Shown piece by piece: positions 22,293 through 31,331 of a DNA stretch of 32,801 bases. The notes beneath the pieces were generated by a model. That model was not told where the DNA came from, searched no databases, and was given only the letters and a program-made list of their open reading frames with translations. Source of the DNA: Ruminococcaceae bacterium UBA7217 (GTDB lineage: Bacteria; Bacillota; Clostridia; Oscillospirales; Acutalibacteraceae); the NCBI GenBank assembly GCA_002490425.1, contig DKTZ01000038.1, positions 701 to 33,501 of the forward strand. The letters run 5' to 3'. How positions within the stretch are numbered: position 1 is the stretch's first letter; each line of letters begins with the position of its first letter. A program made the position numbers and the translations under genes.

Positions 22293-23651
22293 ATGAACTT
22301 CACAAAATCTGAACTTGATAATTTCAAGAAAACTCACGCCGGGCTGTGCCTTGACAACGGCAAAATTAATGTTGAACTTTATGAAAAATACGGTGTAAAA
22401 CGGGGACTAAGGGATAAAAACGGTCAGGGTGTTGTTGCAGGCCTTACCACTATTTCAGAGGTTTTGGCATCTAAAGAAACGCCTGAGGGCAGAGTACCCT
22501 GTGCAGGCAGGCTTTCATACAGAGGTATAAATGTTATTGATTTAATTAAAGGAAGAGGCTCTAACCGCTTCGGCTTTGAAGAGGCTACATATTTGCTTTT
22601 ATTCGGAAAATTGCCTACAAAAGAACAGTTAGATGAATTTATCGCCGTTCTTTCGGACTTTCGCACTTTGCCCACAAACTTTACACGTGATGTAGTTATG
22701 AAAGCGCCCAGCAAGGACATTATGAATTCACTCACCAAAAGCGTACTTACCCTTGCGGCTTATGACGATTTAGCGTCTGATTTGAGTCTTGACAATGTTC
22801 TCGGGCAGTGCCTTCGCTTAATAAGCTGTTTTCCGATGCTTTCGGTCTACGCTTACCACGCATACAATCATTACGAATGTGACGATTCTCTTTACATTCA
22901 CAGACCCGACCCGTCGCTTTCAACGGCGGAAAATATCCTCAGAATGCTCCGCCCCGATATGAAATATTCAGAGCTTGAAGCAAGAGTGCTTGACACCGCT
23001 TTAATTCTTCATATGGAGCACGGCGGCGGCAATAACTCCTCATTCACCACGCACGTTGTCACCTCTTCAGGCTCCGATACATATTCAACTATGGCGGCGG
23101 CACTTTGCTCACTTAAAGGGCCTAAACACGGCGGTGCTAACATTAAAGTTGTTGAAATGATGGAAGATATTAAAGCGCACGTAAGCGACACGGCGGACGA
23201 TGACGCTTTGCGTGATTATCTTTCAAAAATCGTTGATAAACAGGCTTTTGACAAAAAAGGTCTTATTTACGGTATGGGTCATGCGATTTACTCAGTCTCT
23301 GACCCGCGTGCGCAGGTTTTCCGCTCATTTGTTAAGGAGCTTGCCATAGAAAAGGGCAGAACTGACGATTTCGAGCTTTACAGCAAGGTTGAAACAATGG
23401 GCAAGGATATAATTGCTCAAAAACGTAAAATATACAAGGGAGTCAGCATAAATGTTGACTTTTTCAGCGGATTTGTTTACAGTATGCTCGGAATCCCTGA
23501 AGAGCTGTTTACACCGATTTTTGCAATTGCAAGAGTTGCAGGCTGGTCGGCACACAGAATTGAGGAGCTTATAAACACTGATAAAATTATACGTCCTGCG
23601 TACAAGAGCGTCGGCGAGCAGCAGAACTATCTGCCCTTGGAAGAAAGATAA
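22293..23651 (+). CDS. gltA: Citrate synthase
   Basis: Citrate/2-methylcitrate synthase family, 452 residues, condensing acetyl-CoA (or propionyl-CoA) with oxaloacetate. The catalytic triad is visible: His in LHMEHGGGNNSSF, His in YGMGHAIYS, and Asp in VNVDFFSGFVY. AGRLSYRGINVIDLI and GPKHGGANIKVV are family blocks. It is longer than the usual 370-430 residues because of an N-terminal extension, as in Clostridia homologues. AAAGGAG (22278-22284) precedes the ATG. Citrate as the product is most likely, since no prp genes (2-methylcitrate cycle) are near. In a Clostridia cell it would feed 2-oxoglutarate for glutamate and glutamine synthesis. Confidence 0.94.
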   Translation: MNFTKSELDNFKKTHAGLCLDNGKINVELYEKYGVKRGLRDKNGQGVVAGLTTISEVLASKETPEGRVPCAGRLSYRGINVIDLIKGRGSNRFGFEEATYLLLFGKLPTKEQLDEFIAVLSDFRTLPTNFTRDVVMKAPSKDIMNSLTKSVLTLAAYDDLASDLSLDNVLGQCLRLISCFPMLSVYAYHAYNHYECDDSLYIHRPDPSLSTAENILRMLRPDMKYSELEARVLDTALILHMEHGGGNNSSFTTHVVTSSGSDTYSTMAAALCSLKGPKHGGANIKVVEMMEDIKAHVSDTADDDALRDYLSKIVDKQAFDKKGLIYGMGHAIYSVSDPRAQVFRSFVKELAIEKGRTDDFELYSKVETMGKDIIAQKRKIYKGVSINVDFFSGFVYSMLGIPEELFTPIFAIARVAGWSAHRIEELINTDKIIRPAYKSVGEQQNYLPLEER

Positions 23652-23677
23652 TCAAATTAAATAATAACACCAAAATT

Positions 23678-23705
23678 CCCCGCTCTTACACAAACAAGAA
23701 CGGGG
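23678..23705 (+). terminator. Weak terminator-like hairpin after citrate synthase
   Basis: CCCCG-C-TCTT pairs with AAGA-A-CGGGG with one internal mismatch and an 8-base loop. The T run is missing, so termination efficiency is doubtful. Confidence 0.45.
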
Positions 23706-23709
23706 ATTG

Positions 23710-23738
23710 TTGACTAAAATTCAATTAAGTGCTATTAT
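23710..23738 (+). promoter_or_regulatory. Sigma-A-type promoter for the S24/S26 peptidase
   Basis: TTGACT (23710-23715), 17-bp spacer, TATTAT (23733-23738), about 35 bases before the ATG. Confidence 0.68.
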
Positions 23739-23780
23739 GAAAGATAAAGAATTCACTTTTAATTTGAAAGATTTACTGAT

Positions 23781-24227
23781 ATGAAAAACAAAAAAAGGAT
23801 TTCGCTTGAAGAAATTTATCCCGCAATTAAAGAAACTCTTCTCAGCGGCGGAACGGTTGAACTGCCGATTACGGGGACGAGTATGTTCCCTCTTTTAAAA
23901 GCAGGCCGTGACACGGTTATTATTAAGGCGGACAGTGAATTTGCCGTCGGTGACATAATTTTTTACCGCAGAGATGACGGACATTTTGTTCTGCATAGAA
24001 TTGTGGGCACAGACGAAAACGGGTATATCCTTTGCGGTGACAACCAAACACTGCTCGAAAAAAATATTACCGACAGACATATTATTGCAAAGGTAATTGA
24101 AATAAGACGTGACGGAAAAACCATACTGCCGCAAGACCCGAAATATTCAAAATATGTTAATTTTTGGATAAAGGCTCTGCCGCACCGCCGATTGCCCCTT
24201 GCTGTGATGAGAAGAATAAAGAAATAA
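23781..24227 (+). CDS. S24/S26-family peptidase (soluble signal-peptidase-like)
   Basis: A serine peptidase-fold protein of 148 residues. TGTSMFPLL carries the nucleophile Ser34; the second motif FVLHRIVG has His72, and CGDN follows at 85-88, the Ser/His/Asp layout of SipW- and archaeal-type signal peptidases rather than the Ser/Lys bacterial type. No transmembrane helix is present, so it is not an ordinary signal peptidase I. Such soluble members are found in Clostridia, sometimes beside peptide-modifying (RiPP) genes; no precursor or radical-SAM gene is seen here. The C-terminus is basic (PHRRLPLAVMRRIKK). The RBS is weak (GAAAG). It has its own promoter and terminator. Confidence 0.85.
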   Translation: MKNKKRISLEEIYPAIKETLLSGGTVELPITGTSMFPLLKAGRDTVIIKADSEFAVGDIIFYRRDDGHFVLHRIVGTDENGYILCGDNQTLLEKNITDRHIIAKVIEIRRDGKTILPQDPKYSKYVNFWIKALPHRRLPLAVMRRIKK

Positions 24228-24264
24228 TACGGTGAGTTTAATTTTTTATTAAAAATTTTTATCT

Positions 24265-24310
24265 AAAAATCATAGTCGTTCAAGGATTGATTATGATTTT
24301 TATTTTTTTT
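24265..24310 (+). terminator. Terminator after the S24/S26 peptidase
   Basis: AAAAATCATAGTC (24265-24277) pairs with GATTATGATTTTT (24289-24301), then a long T run to 24310. Confidence 0.78.
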
Positions 24311-24311
24311 G

Positions 24312-24340
24312 TTGTTTTATTTGAAAAGATATGTTAAAAT
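24312..24340 (+). promoter_or_regulatory. Extended -10 promoter for the second GPH symporter
   Basis: TTGTTT (24312-24317), 17-bp spacer, TGT-extended TAAAAT (24335-24340). Confidence 0.55.
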
Positions 24341-24375
24341 CTACTTATCTATTATAATTAAAGGGAGTTGGAAAT

Positions 24376-25824
24376 GTGGCAAAGAAAAAGGGAAATGATG
24401 AACAAAACGCAAAAGCAAATTCTAACAAAATAGGCATTAAAGAAGGAATGGGGTATATGCTCGGCGATGCAGGTAACCTGTTTGTGCTGACCTATGTATC
24501 TTCATTTTTAAAGGTTTTCTACACAGATGTTTTAAAAATTGCACCCGGAAAAGTAGCGAATCTTTTCCTTATTACAAGGCTTTGGGATGCGATAAATGAC
24601 CCGATGTGGGGCACTATTGTTGCAAAAAGGCGCCCCGGCAAGGACGGCAAATACCGTTCCTACATAAAGTTTATTGCAATTCCGCTTGCAGTTTCACAGC
24701 TTATTTGCTTTATTGACATAAGCAAATTTACTGACAGGGATTGGGTAATTCTTGCATTTGCATACATTACATATATTGCATTTGGTATGCTTTACACAGG
24801 AATAAATGTTCCTTTCGGCTCACTGGCCTCGGTTATTACAGACGACCCTGACGGCAGAACGCTTTTATCCACATTCAGAACTATAGGCGGCGGAATCGGC
24901 GGAGCCGCTCCCCTGCTTATAGCTCCGTTCATCATTTACACCAAGGTTAAAAATGCAGACGGAACAACTCACAACGAGGCAAATGCAAACGGTATGCTCG
25001 CCTTCGCGGCTGTTATGGCGGTTTGCGCTGTTGTATTTTACTTTGCCTGCTTTAAAGCCACAAAAGAGCGTGTTCCGTCTGAGGCTAATCCGCAGGTTGA
25101 TATGAAAAAGACATACCTCGGAATGTTAAAGAGCCGACCCTTTGTTGTGCTTGCACTTACGGGTATTCTTATCAGCGGTCAGCTTCAGTTTGCGTCGCTT
25201 AATCAATACCTTTATAAAAACTATTTCTGCAATACGGGTCTTTCAGCAATAGGTACGATTGCGCAGTATTTGCCAATGGCTTTAATGATTCCTTTTGTTC
25301 CGAAATTAGTTAAAAAATACGGCAAAAAAGAGCTTAGCGGCTTCGGTGCATTTTTCTCGGCAATTGCGGCTATTGCCTGCTTCGTATTGAAGCCCAGACC
25401 TGACCAAGCGTGGCTGTTTATGGTTCTTCTGTTCATAATCGGCTTCGGCTATTCCTTTGTTTCAATCACCAACTGGGCGGTTGTTGCGGACGTTATTGAT
25501 TATCAGGAATACAAAACGGGTATTAAAACAGAAAGCGCAGTTTATGCTGTTTATACATTTTGCAGAAAGCTCGGTCAAACGCTTGCTGACTTCGGCGGAC
25601 TGAAACTCCTTGCCGCAGTAGGTTACGATGTAAACATTATGGCAAATGCGGGCTTTGTTGACGGAGTCAGCCAAGGTATTCTTATGGTTTGCACGCTTAT
25701 CCCTGCGGTTACATACACTCTTATTTTCCTGCTCTATCAGTTCGCATATCCGCTTACAAAGGAAAAGCTTGTTCCCGTTTATGAAACCGTTCGCAAAAAT
25801 AACGAGAAAAAAATTGATGCTTAA
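24376..25824 (+). CDS. GPH-family (MelB-like) MFS symporter, second copy
   Basis: A 482-residue symporter with about 12 helices. LWDAINDPMWGTIVAKRRP followed by DGKYRSYI is the GPH loop 2-3 motif, with Ala replacing the usual Asp after IV and S replacing P in RSY; VIDYQEYKTGIKTES is the second-half motif. The altered first motif may mean a different coupling ion or substrate. The start is GTG at 24376: AAGGGAG (24361-24367) is well spaced, while the ATG two bases earlier is out of frame. It resembles the symporter at 8198 only at family level, so it is a paralogue rather than a recent duplicate. The substrate is unknown; no glycosidase or sugar kinase gene is adjacent. Confidence 0.9.
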   Translation: MAKKKGNDEQNAKANSNKIGIKEGMGYMLGDAGNLFVLTYVSSFLKVFYTDVLKIAPGKVANLFLITRLWDAINDPMWGTIVAKRRPGKDGKYRSYIKFIAIPLAVSQLICFIDISKFTDRDWVILAFAYITYIAFGMLYTGINVPFGSLASVITDDPDGRTLLSTFRTIGGGIGGAAPLLIAPFIIYTKVKNADGTTHNEANANGMLAFAAVMAVCAVVFYFACFKATKERVPSEANPQVDMKKTYLGMLKSRPFVVLALTGILISGQLQFASLNQYLYKNYFCNTGLSAIGTIAQYLPMALMIPFVPKLVKKYGKKELSGFGAFFSAIAAIACFVLKPRPDQAWLFMVLLFIIGFGYSFVSITNWAVVADVIDYQEYKTGIKTESAVYAVYTFCRKLGQTLADFGGLKLLAAVGYDVNIMANAGFVDGVSQGILMVCTLIPAVTYTLIFLLYQFAYPLTKEKLVPVYETVRKNNEKKIDA

Positions 25825-25866
25825 TTTGCATAAATTTTAATAAACTGTAAATATTAATGTATATTC

Positions 25867-25895
25867 TTGACATTTTTTTAACGGTGTGTTACTAT
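25867..25895 (+). promoter_or_regulatory. Promoter for the riboswitch-controlled ATPase
   Basis: TTGACA (25867-25872), 17-bp spacer, TGT-extended TACTAT (25890-25895). Predicted transcription start near 25902, about 20 bases before the riboswitch P1 helix. Confidence 0.75.
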
Positions 25896-25919
25896 TTATT
25901 TACAGTTAATTTCCATATT

Positions 25920-26033
25920 TTTGAAGGGGAGTAGCTTTAGTCGGCAATCAACAATTCCCGTCTTTTTAAGACTGGTTGCCGTACCGTTTATTTTCGGTAG
26001 CAAGACCTTCGGCTTTGTGCCGGGGGTCTTTTT
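25920..26033 (+). promoter_or_regulatory. yybP-ykoY manganese riboswitch
   Basis: The conserved core is present in order: GGGGAGTAGC (25926-25935), and at the end GCAAGACC (26000-26007). P1 forms between GAAGG (25923-25927) and CCTTC (26006-26010). One arm is CGGCAATC (25942-25949) with GGTTGCCG (25974-25981), capped by GTCTT/AAGAC (25960-25964 with 25968-25972). The other arm is TACCG/CGGTA (25982-25986 with 25995-25999) with the ATTTTCGG loop typical of L3. In this family Mn2+ bridges the two loops and stabilises P1. Because P1's 3' strand is also the 5' strand of a terminator, Mn2+ should switch on the ATPase downstream. Confidence 0.92.
26002..26033 (+). terminator. Riboswitch expression-platform terminator
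   Basis: AAGACCTTCGGC (26002-26013), loop TTTGT, GCCGGGGGTCTT (26019-26030), then TTT. A 12-bp stem with two G-T pairs. It shares 26006-26010 with riboswitch P1, so the two helices exclude each other. Confidence 0.9.
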
Positions 26034-26074
26034 CATATAATTTTATATTTTTAATTTTTTCAGGGGGGAAAACT

Positions 26075-28765
26075 TTGAAACATTATCTTATGTCCGTTAA
26101 TGATGTCTTTGAGAAAACTCAGAGCAGTGAAGCAGGTCTTACAACTGCCGAGGCTGAAAAAAGACTTCAGGAAAACGGTAAGAACAAGTTGGCGGAAGCC
26201 AAAAAGGTTTCTACATTCTCACGCTTTATTGACCAGCTCAAGGACCCAATGATTATCATTTTGCTTGTTGCGGCTGTAATTTCCGCTGCAACAGAAATGA
26301 TTGAAGCAGGCGGTTTTGTAACTCCGACTGACGCAATTATTATCCTTGTAGTTGTCCTTATCAACGCTGTTCTCGGTGTTGCTCAGGAAAGTAAGGCCGA
26401 AAAAGCCGTTGAGGCATTGCAAAAAATGTCCGCCGCAACCTCAAAGGTAATACGTGACGGTAAGGTTCAGCAAATTAAAAGCGAGGACTTAGTTGTCGGC
26501 GACGTTATTCTTCTTGATGCAGGCGATGCAATTCCTGCCGACTGCCGTATTTTTGAGTGTGCAAGTATGAAAATCGAAGAGGCGGCACTTACAGGCGAGT
26601 CTGTTCCCGTAACAAAGATTGCGAACGCCCTTATGGGTAAAAAAGACGATGACGAGATAGCTCTGGGCGACCGTAAAAATATGGCATATATGGGCTCAAC
26701 TCTTGTTTACGGACGCGGTAAAGCAGTTGTTGTTGCAACCGGTATGGATACGGAAATGGGTAAAATTGCAAATGCAATTACTCTTGCCGAGGATGGAAAA
26801 ACTCCTCTTGAAATTAAGCTTGAACAGCTCTCAAAGGTACTCACAAAGCTCGTTATCGGTGTTTGCGTAGTTATCTTTGCATACAATATTGTTACACAGT
26901 ACATTATTCCCGATGTGAAACCCGAATTCTTCCATATAGCGCTTAATTCATTCATTACTGCTATTGCTTTGGCTGTTGCGGCTATCCCCGAGGGACTTGT
27001 TGCTGTTATGACTATCGTTCTTTCCATAGGCGTTACAAATATGTCAAAGAAGAACGCTATTATCCGTAAAATGACAGCGGTTGAAACTCTCGGCTGTACT
27101 CAAATTATCTGTTCTGATAAAACGGGTACACTTACTCAAAATGTAATGACAGTTGTTGACCGTTATGCTCCGAACGAGCAACAGTTGGCAACAGCAATGG
27201 CTCTTTGCACCAATGCAGATGTAGCAGAGGACGGAAAGAGTACAGGCGAGCCTGATGAGGTTGCACTTATCAACTATGCAAATACACTCGGACTTTCTAA
27301 AGCAACCCTTGTTGCTTCGTACCCGCGTATCGGCGAAGTTCCCTTTGACTCAGGCAGAAAGATGATGTCAACAGTTCACAGTTCAAAGAACGGTGCCGTT
27401 CAGTTTACAAAGGGCGCTCCTGACGAAATTCTTAAAAAATGCGCTTATGCTGATATTAACGGCGAAATCCTCGAAATGAACGATGAAATCCGTAATAAAA
27501 TTATGGAAGAAAATACAAGAATGGGCAATAAGGCTCTTCGTGTATTTGCGGTAGCTTATAAGACATACGAAAGCGCTCCTGCTGAATATACTTCCGAAGC
27601 ACTTGAAAACGATATGACATTTATCGGTCTTACAGGTATGATTGACCCCATTCGTCCTGAGGTTAAGGACGCTATCGTTGAGTGCCGCAATGCAGGTATT
27701 AAGCCTATTATGATTACGGGCGACCATATTAACACAGCTAAGGCTATTGCACGTGAGCTCGGTATTCTCACAGATGACAGTCAGGCTATGATGGGCGCTG
27801 ATATTGACAAGTATTCAGACGAAGAATTTGAGCAAATCGTTGAAAATATTTGCGTATATGCCCGTGTTCAGCCCGAGCATAAAACAAGAATTGTTAACGC
27901 TTGGCGAAATAAGGGTTATGTTACTGCTATGACAGGCGACGGTGTTAACGATGCTCCGTCCATCAAGAGCGCTGACATAGGCGTCGGTATGGGTATTACA
28001 GGCACAGACGTTACAAAGAATGTTGCAGATATGGTTTTAGCAGACGACAATTTCGCAACTATTGTTTCTGCGGTCGGCGAAGGCAGAAGAATTTACGACA
28101 ATATCCGTAAGGCTATTCAATTCCTTCTCGGCTCAAACCTTTCCGAGGTTATTTCAATTTTCTTCGCAACAATTATGAACTTTACAATTCTCCGCGCTCC
28201 TCATCTTCTCTTTATAAACCTTGTAACAGACTGCTTCCCGGCACTTGCCCTCGGTCTTGAAAAACCCGAAGAGAATATTATGAGAAGAAAGCCCAGAAGT
28301 AAAAATGACGGCATCTTCGCAGGCGGACTCGGTATTGACTGCTTCTATCAGGGTATTGTAACATCAATTCTTACGGTTGCCGCATTCTATATAGGCGAAT
28401 TTATTGAAACAGGACATCTTGTATTTGCGAATATTGCCGACAGTGAAGACGGTATGACAATGGCATTCTTTACAATGGCAATGTGCGAAGTGTTCCATTC
28501 CTTCAATATGCGTTCACAGCGCGGCTCAGCAGTGGCGATGGTATTTAAGGGCCATCACAATATAGCTCTTTACGGCGCTATGATAGGTTCGTTCATTCTT
28601 ACAACGGCAGTTGTTGAGATTCCGTTCCTTGCAAATATGTTTGAGTTCACACAGCTTTCAGCACTCGAATATACAATTGCATTCGGTCTTTCAATTTCAA
28701 TTATCCCGATTGTTGAAATTGTTAAAGCGATTCAACGGGCTGTCGCAAGAAAAAAATCCAAGTAA
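26075..28765 (+). CDS. P2-type cation-transporting ATPase, probable Mn2+ exporter
   Basis: A P-type ATPase of 896 residues in the SERCA/PMCA-like group. N-terminal cation-ATPase domain; actuator motif LTGESVPV (T near 173); helix-4 motif AAIPEGLVAVMTI (PEGLV instead of the calcium-pump PEGLP); phosphorylation site SDKTGTLTQN with D348; nucleotide-binding KGAPDEIL; hinge TGDGVNDAPSIKSADIGVGM near 620; helix-5/6 motifs GSNLSEV and FINLVTDCFPALALG. The Mn riboswitch in its leader is the best guide to substrate: homologues under this riboswitch, such as Lactococcus YoaB, are linked to Mn2+ export. Ca2+ transport remains possible. The start is TTG at 26075 with GGGGGG (26063-26068); an in-frame ATG at 26090 has no RBS. 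A strong terminator follows, so it is a single-gene unit. Confidence 0.93.
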   Translation: MKHYLMSVNDVFEKTQSSEAGLTTAEAEKRLQENGKNKLAEAKKVSTFSRFIDQLKDPMIIILLVAAVISAATEMIEAGGFVTPTDAIIILVVVLINAVLGVAQESKAEKAVEALQKMSAATSKVIRDGKVQQIKSEDLVVGDVILLDAGDAIPADCRIFECASMKIEEAALTGESVPVTKIANALMGKKDDDEIALGDRKNMAYMGSTLVYGRGKAVVVATGMDTEMGKIANAITLAEDGKTPLEIKLEQLSKVLTKLVIGVCVVIFAYNIVTQYIIPDVKPEFFHIALNSFITAIALAVAAIPEGLVAVMTIVLSIGVTNMSKKNAIIRKMTAVETLGCTQIICSDKTGTLTQNVMTVVDRYAPNEQQLATAMALCTNADVAEDGKSTGEPDEVALINYANTLGLSKATLVASYPRIGEVPFDSGRKMMSTVHSSKNGAVQFTKGAPDEILKKCAYADINGEILEMNDEIRNKIMEENTRMGNKALRVFAVAYKTYESAPAEYTSEALENDMTFIGLTGMIDPIRPEVKDAIVECRNAGIKPIMITGDHINTAKAIARELGILTDDSQAMMGADIDKYSDEEFEQIVENICVYARVQPEHKTRIVNAWRNKGYVTAMTGDGVNDAPSIKSADIGVGMGITGTDVTKNVADMVLADDNFATIVSAVGEGRRIYDNIRKAIQFLLGSNLSEVISIFFATIMNFTILRAPHLLFINLVTDCFPALALGLEKPEENIMRRKPRSKNDGIFAGGLGIDCFYQGIVTSILTVAAFYIGEFIETGHLVFANIADSEDGMTMAFFTMAMCEVFHSFNMRSQRGSAVAMVFKGHHNIALYGAMIGSFILTTAVVEIPFLANMFEFTQLSALEYTIAFGLSISIIPIVEIVKAIQRAVARKKSK

Positions 28766-28782
28766 ATATCTAAATAAACAGC

Positions 28783-28820
28783 AAGCCGGAATTCACGTAA
28801 AATGTGAATTCCGGCTTTTT
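28783..28820 (+). terminator. Strong terminator after the P-type ATPase
   Basis: AAGCCGGAATTCAC (28783-28796), 7-base loop, GTGAATTCCGGCTT (28804-28817), then TTT. A perfect 14-bp stem; it may also serve the convergent metallophosphoesterase, though the T run on that side is poor. Confidence 0.9.
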
Positions 28821-28841
28821 CGTTTAACTGTGTTCAGTTGT

Positions 28842-29996
28842 TTATTTCGACGGTGTTACATACTTGTGCTCGGTTGTTACACCGTTATTTGTAATTGTCA
28901 GCACTGTTCCGCCGTTTAAATCTTCATTAGCATAGCATCTGTCGCCTGTTTTAAGCCCGTATGTCAGGCGCACACCCTCATACATTACGGAATAATTATT
29001 GATATGATCGTGACCTACAACAATGTTTTTAGTGCTCTGGAGCTCTTTAACAGCGTCAAAAAATCCTGAATTTATGCTGGGACAGCAAACGTTTTCACGC
29101 TTTTCGCCGAAGCCCATCTCGGTGTCATATCCGCTCTCTTTCCAGCGTATGTAGGCTGTGTAAAATTCGGGAATTGCAATATGGAAAAACGCAATGGATT
29201 CAGGCATTTCACCGCCGTTAACCTGCTCTGCGCCCTTAATTGCCCATTTGTACCATGCGATTTGACTTTCGGCCAAAAATTCATATCCCGTACCGAATGT
29301 GTCAATCTTTACACTGCCGTCATCATTCATTATCCATTCCTGAGTGTCAGGGTCGATTGCTTTTTCAGTCATTTTACGCTCTTCGGGAATACCGTCATAT
29401 CCTCGCCAAGAGCCTGAGTCCATCATAATCAGCGACTGAACTATTTTATCGCCTTCCATAATGTTGATAATATAGTTGCCTACGCCGCCGATGTTATTCG
29501 GACCTTTTTTGAATAAACAGTTTTTTGATTCAATGTAGCGGTCAGCAAGCCAGTTTTTGTCGGCATTGCCTTCGCCGTCGTGATTGCCGAATACGGGTGC
29601 CCACGGAATACCGAAAGAGTCGATAAACTTAATTAAATCCTTTTGCGACTGCTTTTGAAATGCCGCCCAAACCTGATCGCCTGTCATAGTAATTAAATCG
29701 GGCTTTTCCTGCTCGATAAGCGTGCGGATTGTCTCTTCCGTGTATTTGCGTTTTCCGATGTCGAGCGTGTCATTATATTGAATATCAGTAAGATTTAAAA
29801 TTTTGAAATCTTTATTGGGGTCTTTTTGAATAACAACCGTGTCCTCCAAACGGTAGGTATCAGAGGAAAGCCAAAATTCACTGTTTGCCTTTCCCTTTAC
29901 GGGAAACCAAAGAATCCCTAAAACTATACCGACAATCAGCAAAACTGCAACTATGCAGAGAATTGCCGTAACAATACGCTTTTTTGTCTTTGTCAT
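28842..29996 (-). CDS. Membrane-anchored metallophosphoesterase
   Basis: A calcineurin-like phosphoesterase of 384 residues, anchored by one N-terminal helix (about 8-32) with the catalytic domain outside. Metal-site motifs in order are LNLTDIQYND, MTGDQVW, VFGNHDGE, FFHIAIPE and VVGHDHINNY, i.e. the D-x-[HQ], GDx, GNHD, H and GHxH set; the first block has DIQ in place of the common DxH, as in the Dcr2/purple-acid-phosphatase-like branch. The substrate is unknown; phosphate monoesters or nucleotides are plausible. ATG at 29996 is chosen because AAAGGG (30008-30013) is correctly spaced; TTG at 30005 would be too close. It lies 29 bp after metY and is likely the last gene of the thrH operon. 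Confidence 0.9.
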   Translation of the reverse strand: MTKTKKRIVTAILCIVAVLLIVGIVLGILWFPVKGKANSEFWLSSDTYRLEDTVVIQKDPNKDFKILNLTDIQYNDTLDIGKRKYTEETIRTLIEQEKPDLITMTGDQVWAAFQKQSQKDLIKFIDSFGIPWAPVFGNHDGEGNADKNWLADRYIESKNCLFKKGPNNIGGVGNYIINIMEGDKIVQSLIMMDSGSWRGYDGIPEERKMTEKAIDPDTQEWIMNDDGSVKIDTFGTGYEFLAESQIAWYKWAIKGAEQVNGGEMPESIAFFHIAIPEFYTAYIRWKESGYDTEMGFGEKRENVCCPSINSGFFDAVKELQSTKNIVVGHDHINNYSVMYEGVRLTYGLKTGDRCYANEDLNGGTVLTITNNGVTTEHKYVTPSK

Positions 29997-30025
29997 TTTC
30001 CCCAAATCCCTTTCTTTACCTTTTC

Positions 30026-31309
30026 TTATATTTTCTGCAAGGCCTGTTCAATGTCGGCAATAATGTCGTCAACATTTTCAATGCCTACTGAAAATCTTAT
30101 AAGGTCGGGCGTTACGCCGCATTCAATAAGCTCCTTGTCGGAAAGCTGTCTGTGTGTTGACGAAGCAGGGTGAAGAACACAGGTTCTTGCGTCTGCAACA
30201 TGAGTTACAATAGCCGCAAGCTTTAAATTGTTCATAAATTCCTCAGCCTTGGCTCTGCCGCCGTTAACGCCGAATGAAATTACACCGCAGGTGCCTTTGG
30301 GCATATATTTTTTCGCAAGCTCATAGTCTTTACTTGATTTAAGTCCGGGGTAATTCACCCAAGAAATTTTCTCGTTATTTTCGAGGTATTCCGCAACCTT
30401 TTGAGCGTTCTCAACATGCCTTTCAACTCTTACCGCAAGGCTTTCAAGACCTAAATTCAAAAGGAATGCGTTAAACGGAGAGGGTGTTGAGCCGTAATCG
30501 CGAAGTAACTGAGCAACAATTTTTGTAATATAGCCCGCTTTGCCGAAATCCTTTGCGTATGTTGCGCCGTGATAACTCTCGTCAGGCTCAGTCATACAGG
30601 GGTATTTATCGTTTTGGAACCAGTCAAAATTACCGCTGTCAACAACACAGCCGCCGATGGTTGAAGCGTGACCCTCCATATATTTTGTAGTTGAATGAGT
30701 AACTATATCTGCGCCCCATTCAATAGGACGGCAGTTAATGGGTGTGGGGAAGGTGTTGTCAATTATGAGCGGAACGCCGTTTTTGTGGGCGATACGGGCG
30801 AATTTTTCAATGTCAAGAACGTCAAGAGAGGGGTTTGCAACGGTTTCACCGAAAACAGCCTTTGTATTCGGCTTAAATGCCGCCTGTATTTCCTCTTCGG
30901 AGGCTCTCGGGTCAACAAACGTTACGTCAATTCCGATTTTTCTCATTGTTACATTGAAAAGATTAAATGTACCGCCGTAAATTGTTGCGGCGCTTATGAA
31001 ATGGTCGCCTGCGCAGAGAATGTTAATAAGCGAAAAGAAGTTTGCCGCCTGACCCGAAGATGTGAGAACAGCCGCATAACCGCCCTCTAACGCCGCAATT
31101 TTAGACGCAACGGCGTCGCTTGTGGGGTTTGCAAGACGGGTATACATATACCCCGGTTCAAGGTCAAAAAGCTTTGCCATATCGGCAGATGTATCATATT
31201 TAAAGGTTGTGCTCTCGTAAATGGGCAAAACTCTCGGTTCGCCGCTCTTCGGCTGCCAGCCGCCCTGAACGCACTTTGTTTCTATTTTCTGATTAGGGTC
31301 GAATCCCAT
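30026..31309 (-). CDS. metY: O-acetylhomoserine sulfhydrylase
   Basis: A Cys/Met-metabolism PLP enzyme of 427 residues that makes homocysteine from O-acetylhomoserine and sulfide, or methionine when methanethiol is the thiol. Blocks present are the N-terminal TKCVQGGWQPKSGEPRVLPI, YTRLANPTSD, LTSSGQAANF, GETVANPSLDVLDI and VTHSTTKYMEGH with the Schiff-base Lys at 209. C-terminal SVGIENVDDIIADI is also typical. Full length exceeds cystathionine gamma-synthases (about 380-400) and fits the OAH/OAS sulfhydrylase group. ATG at 31309 with GAGGTG (31316-31321, minus) is preferred to GTG at 31318, which would overlap the RBS. It is co-directional with thrH (22 bp gap). Confidence 0.94.
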   Translation of the reverse strand: MGFDPNQKIETKCVQGGWQPKSGEPRVLPIYESTTFKYDTSADMAKLFDLEPGYMYTRLANPTSDAVASKIAALEGGYAAVLTSSGQAANFFSLINILCAGDHFISAATIYGGTFNLFNVTMRKIGIDVTFVDPRASEEEIQAAFKPNTKAVFGETVANPSLDVLDIEKFARIAHKNGVPLIIDNTFPTPINCRPIEWGADIVTHSTTKYMEGHASTIGGCVVDSGNFDWFQNDKYPCMTEPDESYHGATYAKDFGKAGYITKIVAQLLRDYGSTPSPFNAFLLNLGLESLAVRVERHVENAQKVAEYLENNEKISWVNYPGLKSSKDYELAKKYMPKGTCGVISFGVNGGRAKAEEFMNNLKLAAIVTHVADARTCVLHPASSTHRQLSDKELIECGVTPDLIRFSVGIENVDDIIADIEQALQKI

Positions 31310-31331
31310 ATTTGTCACCTCAAATTACAAA

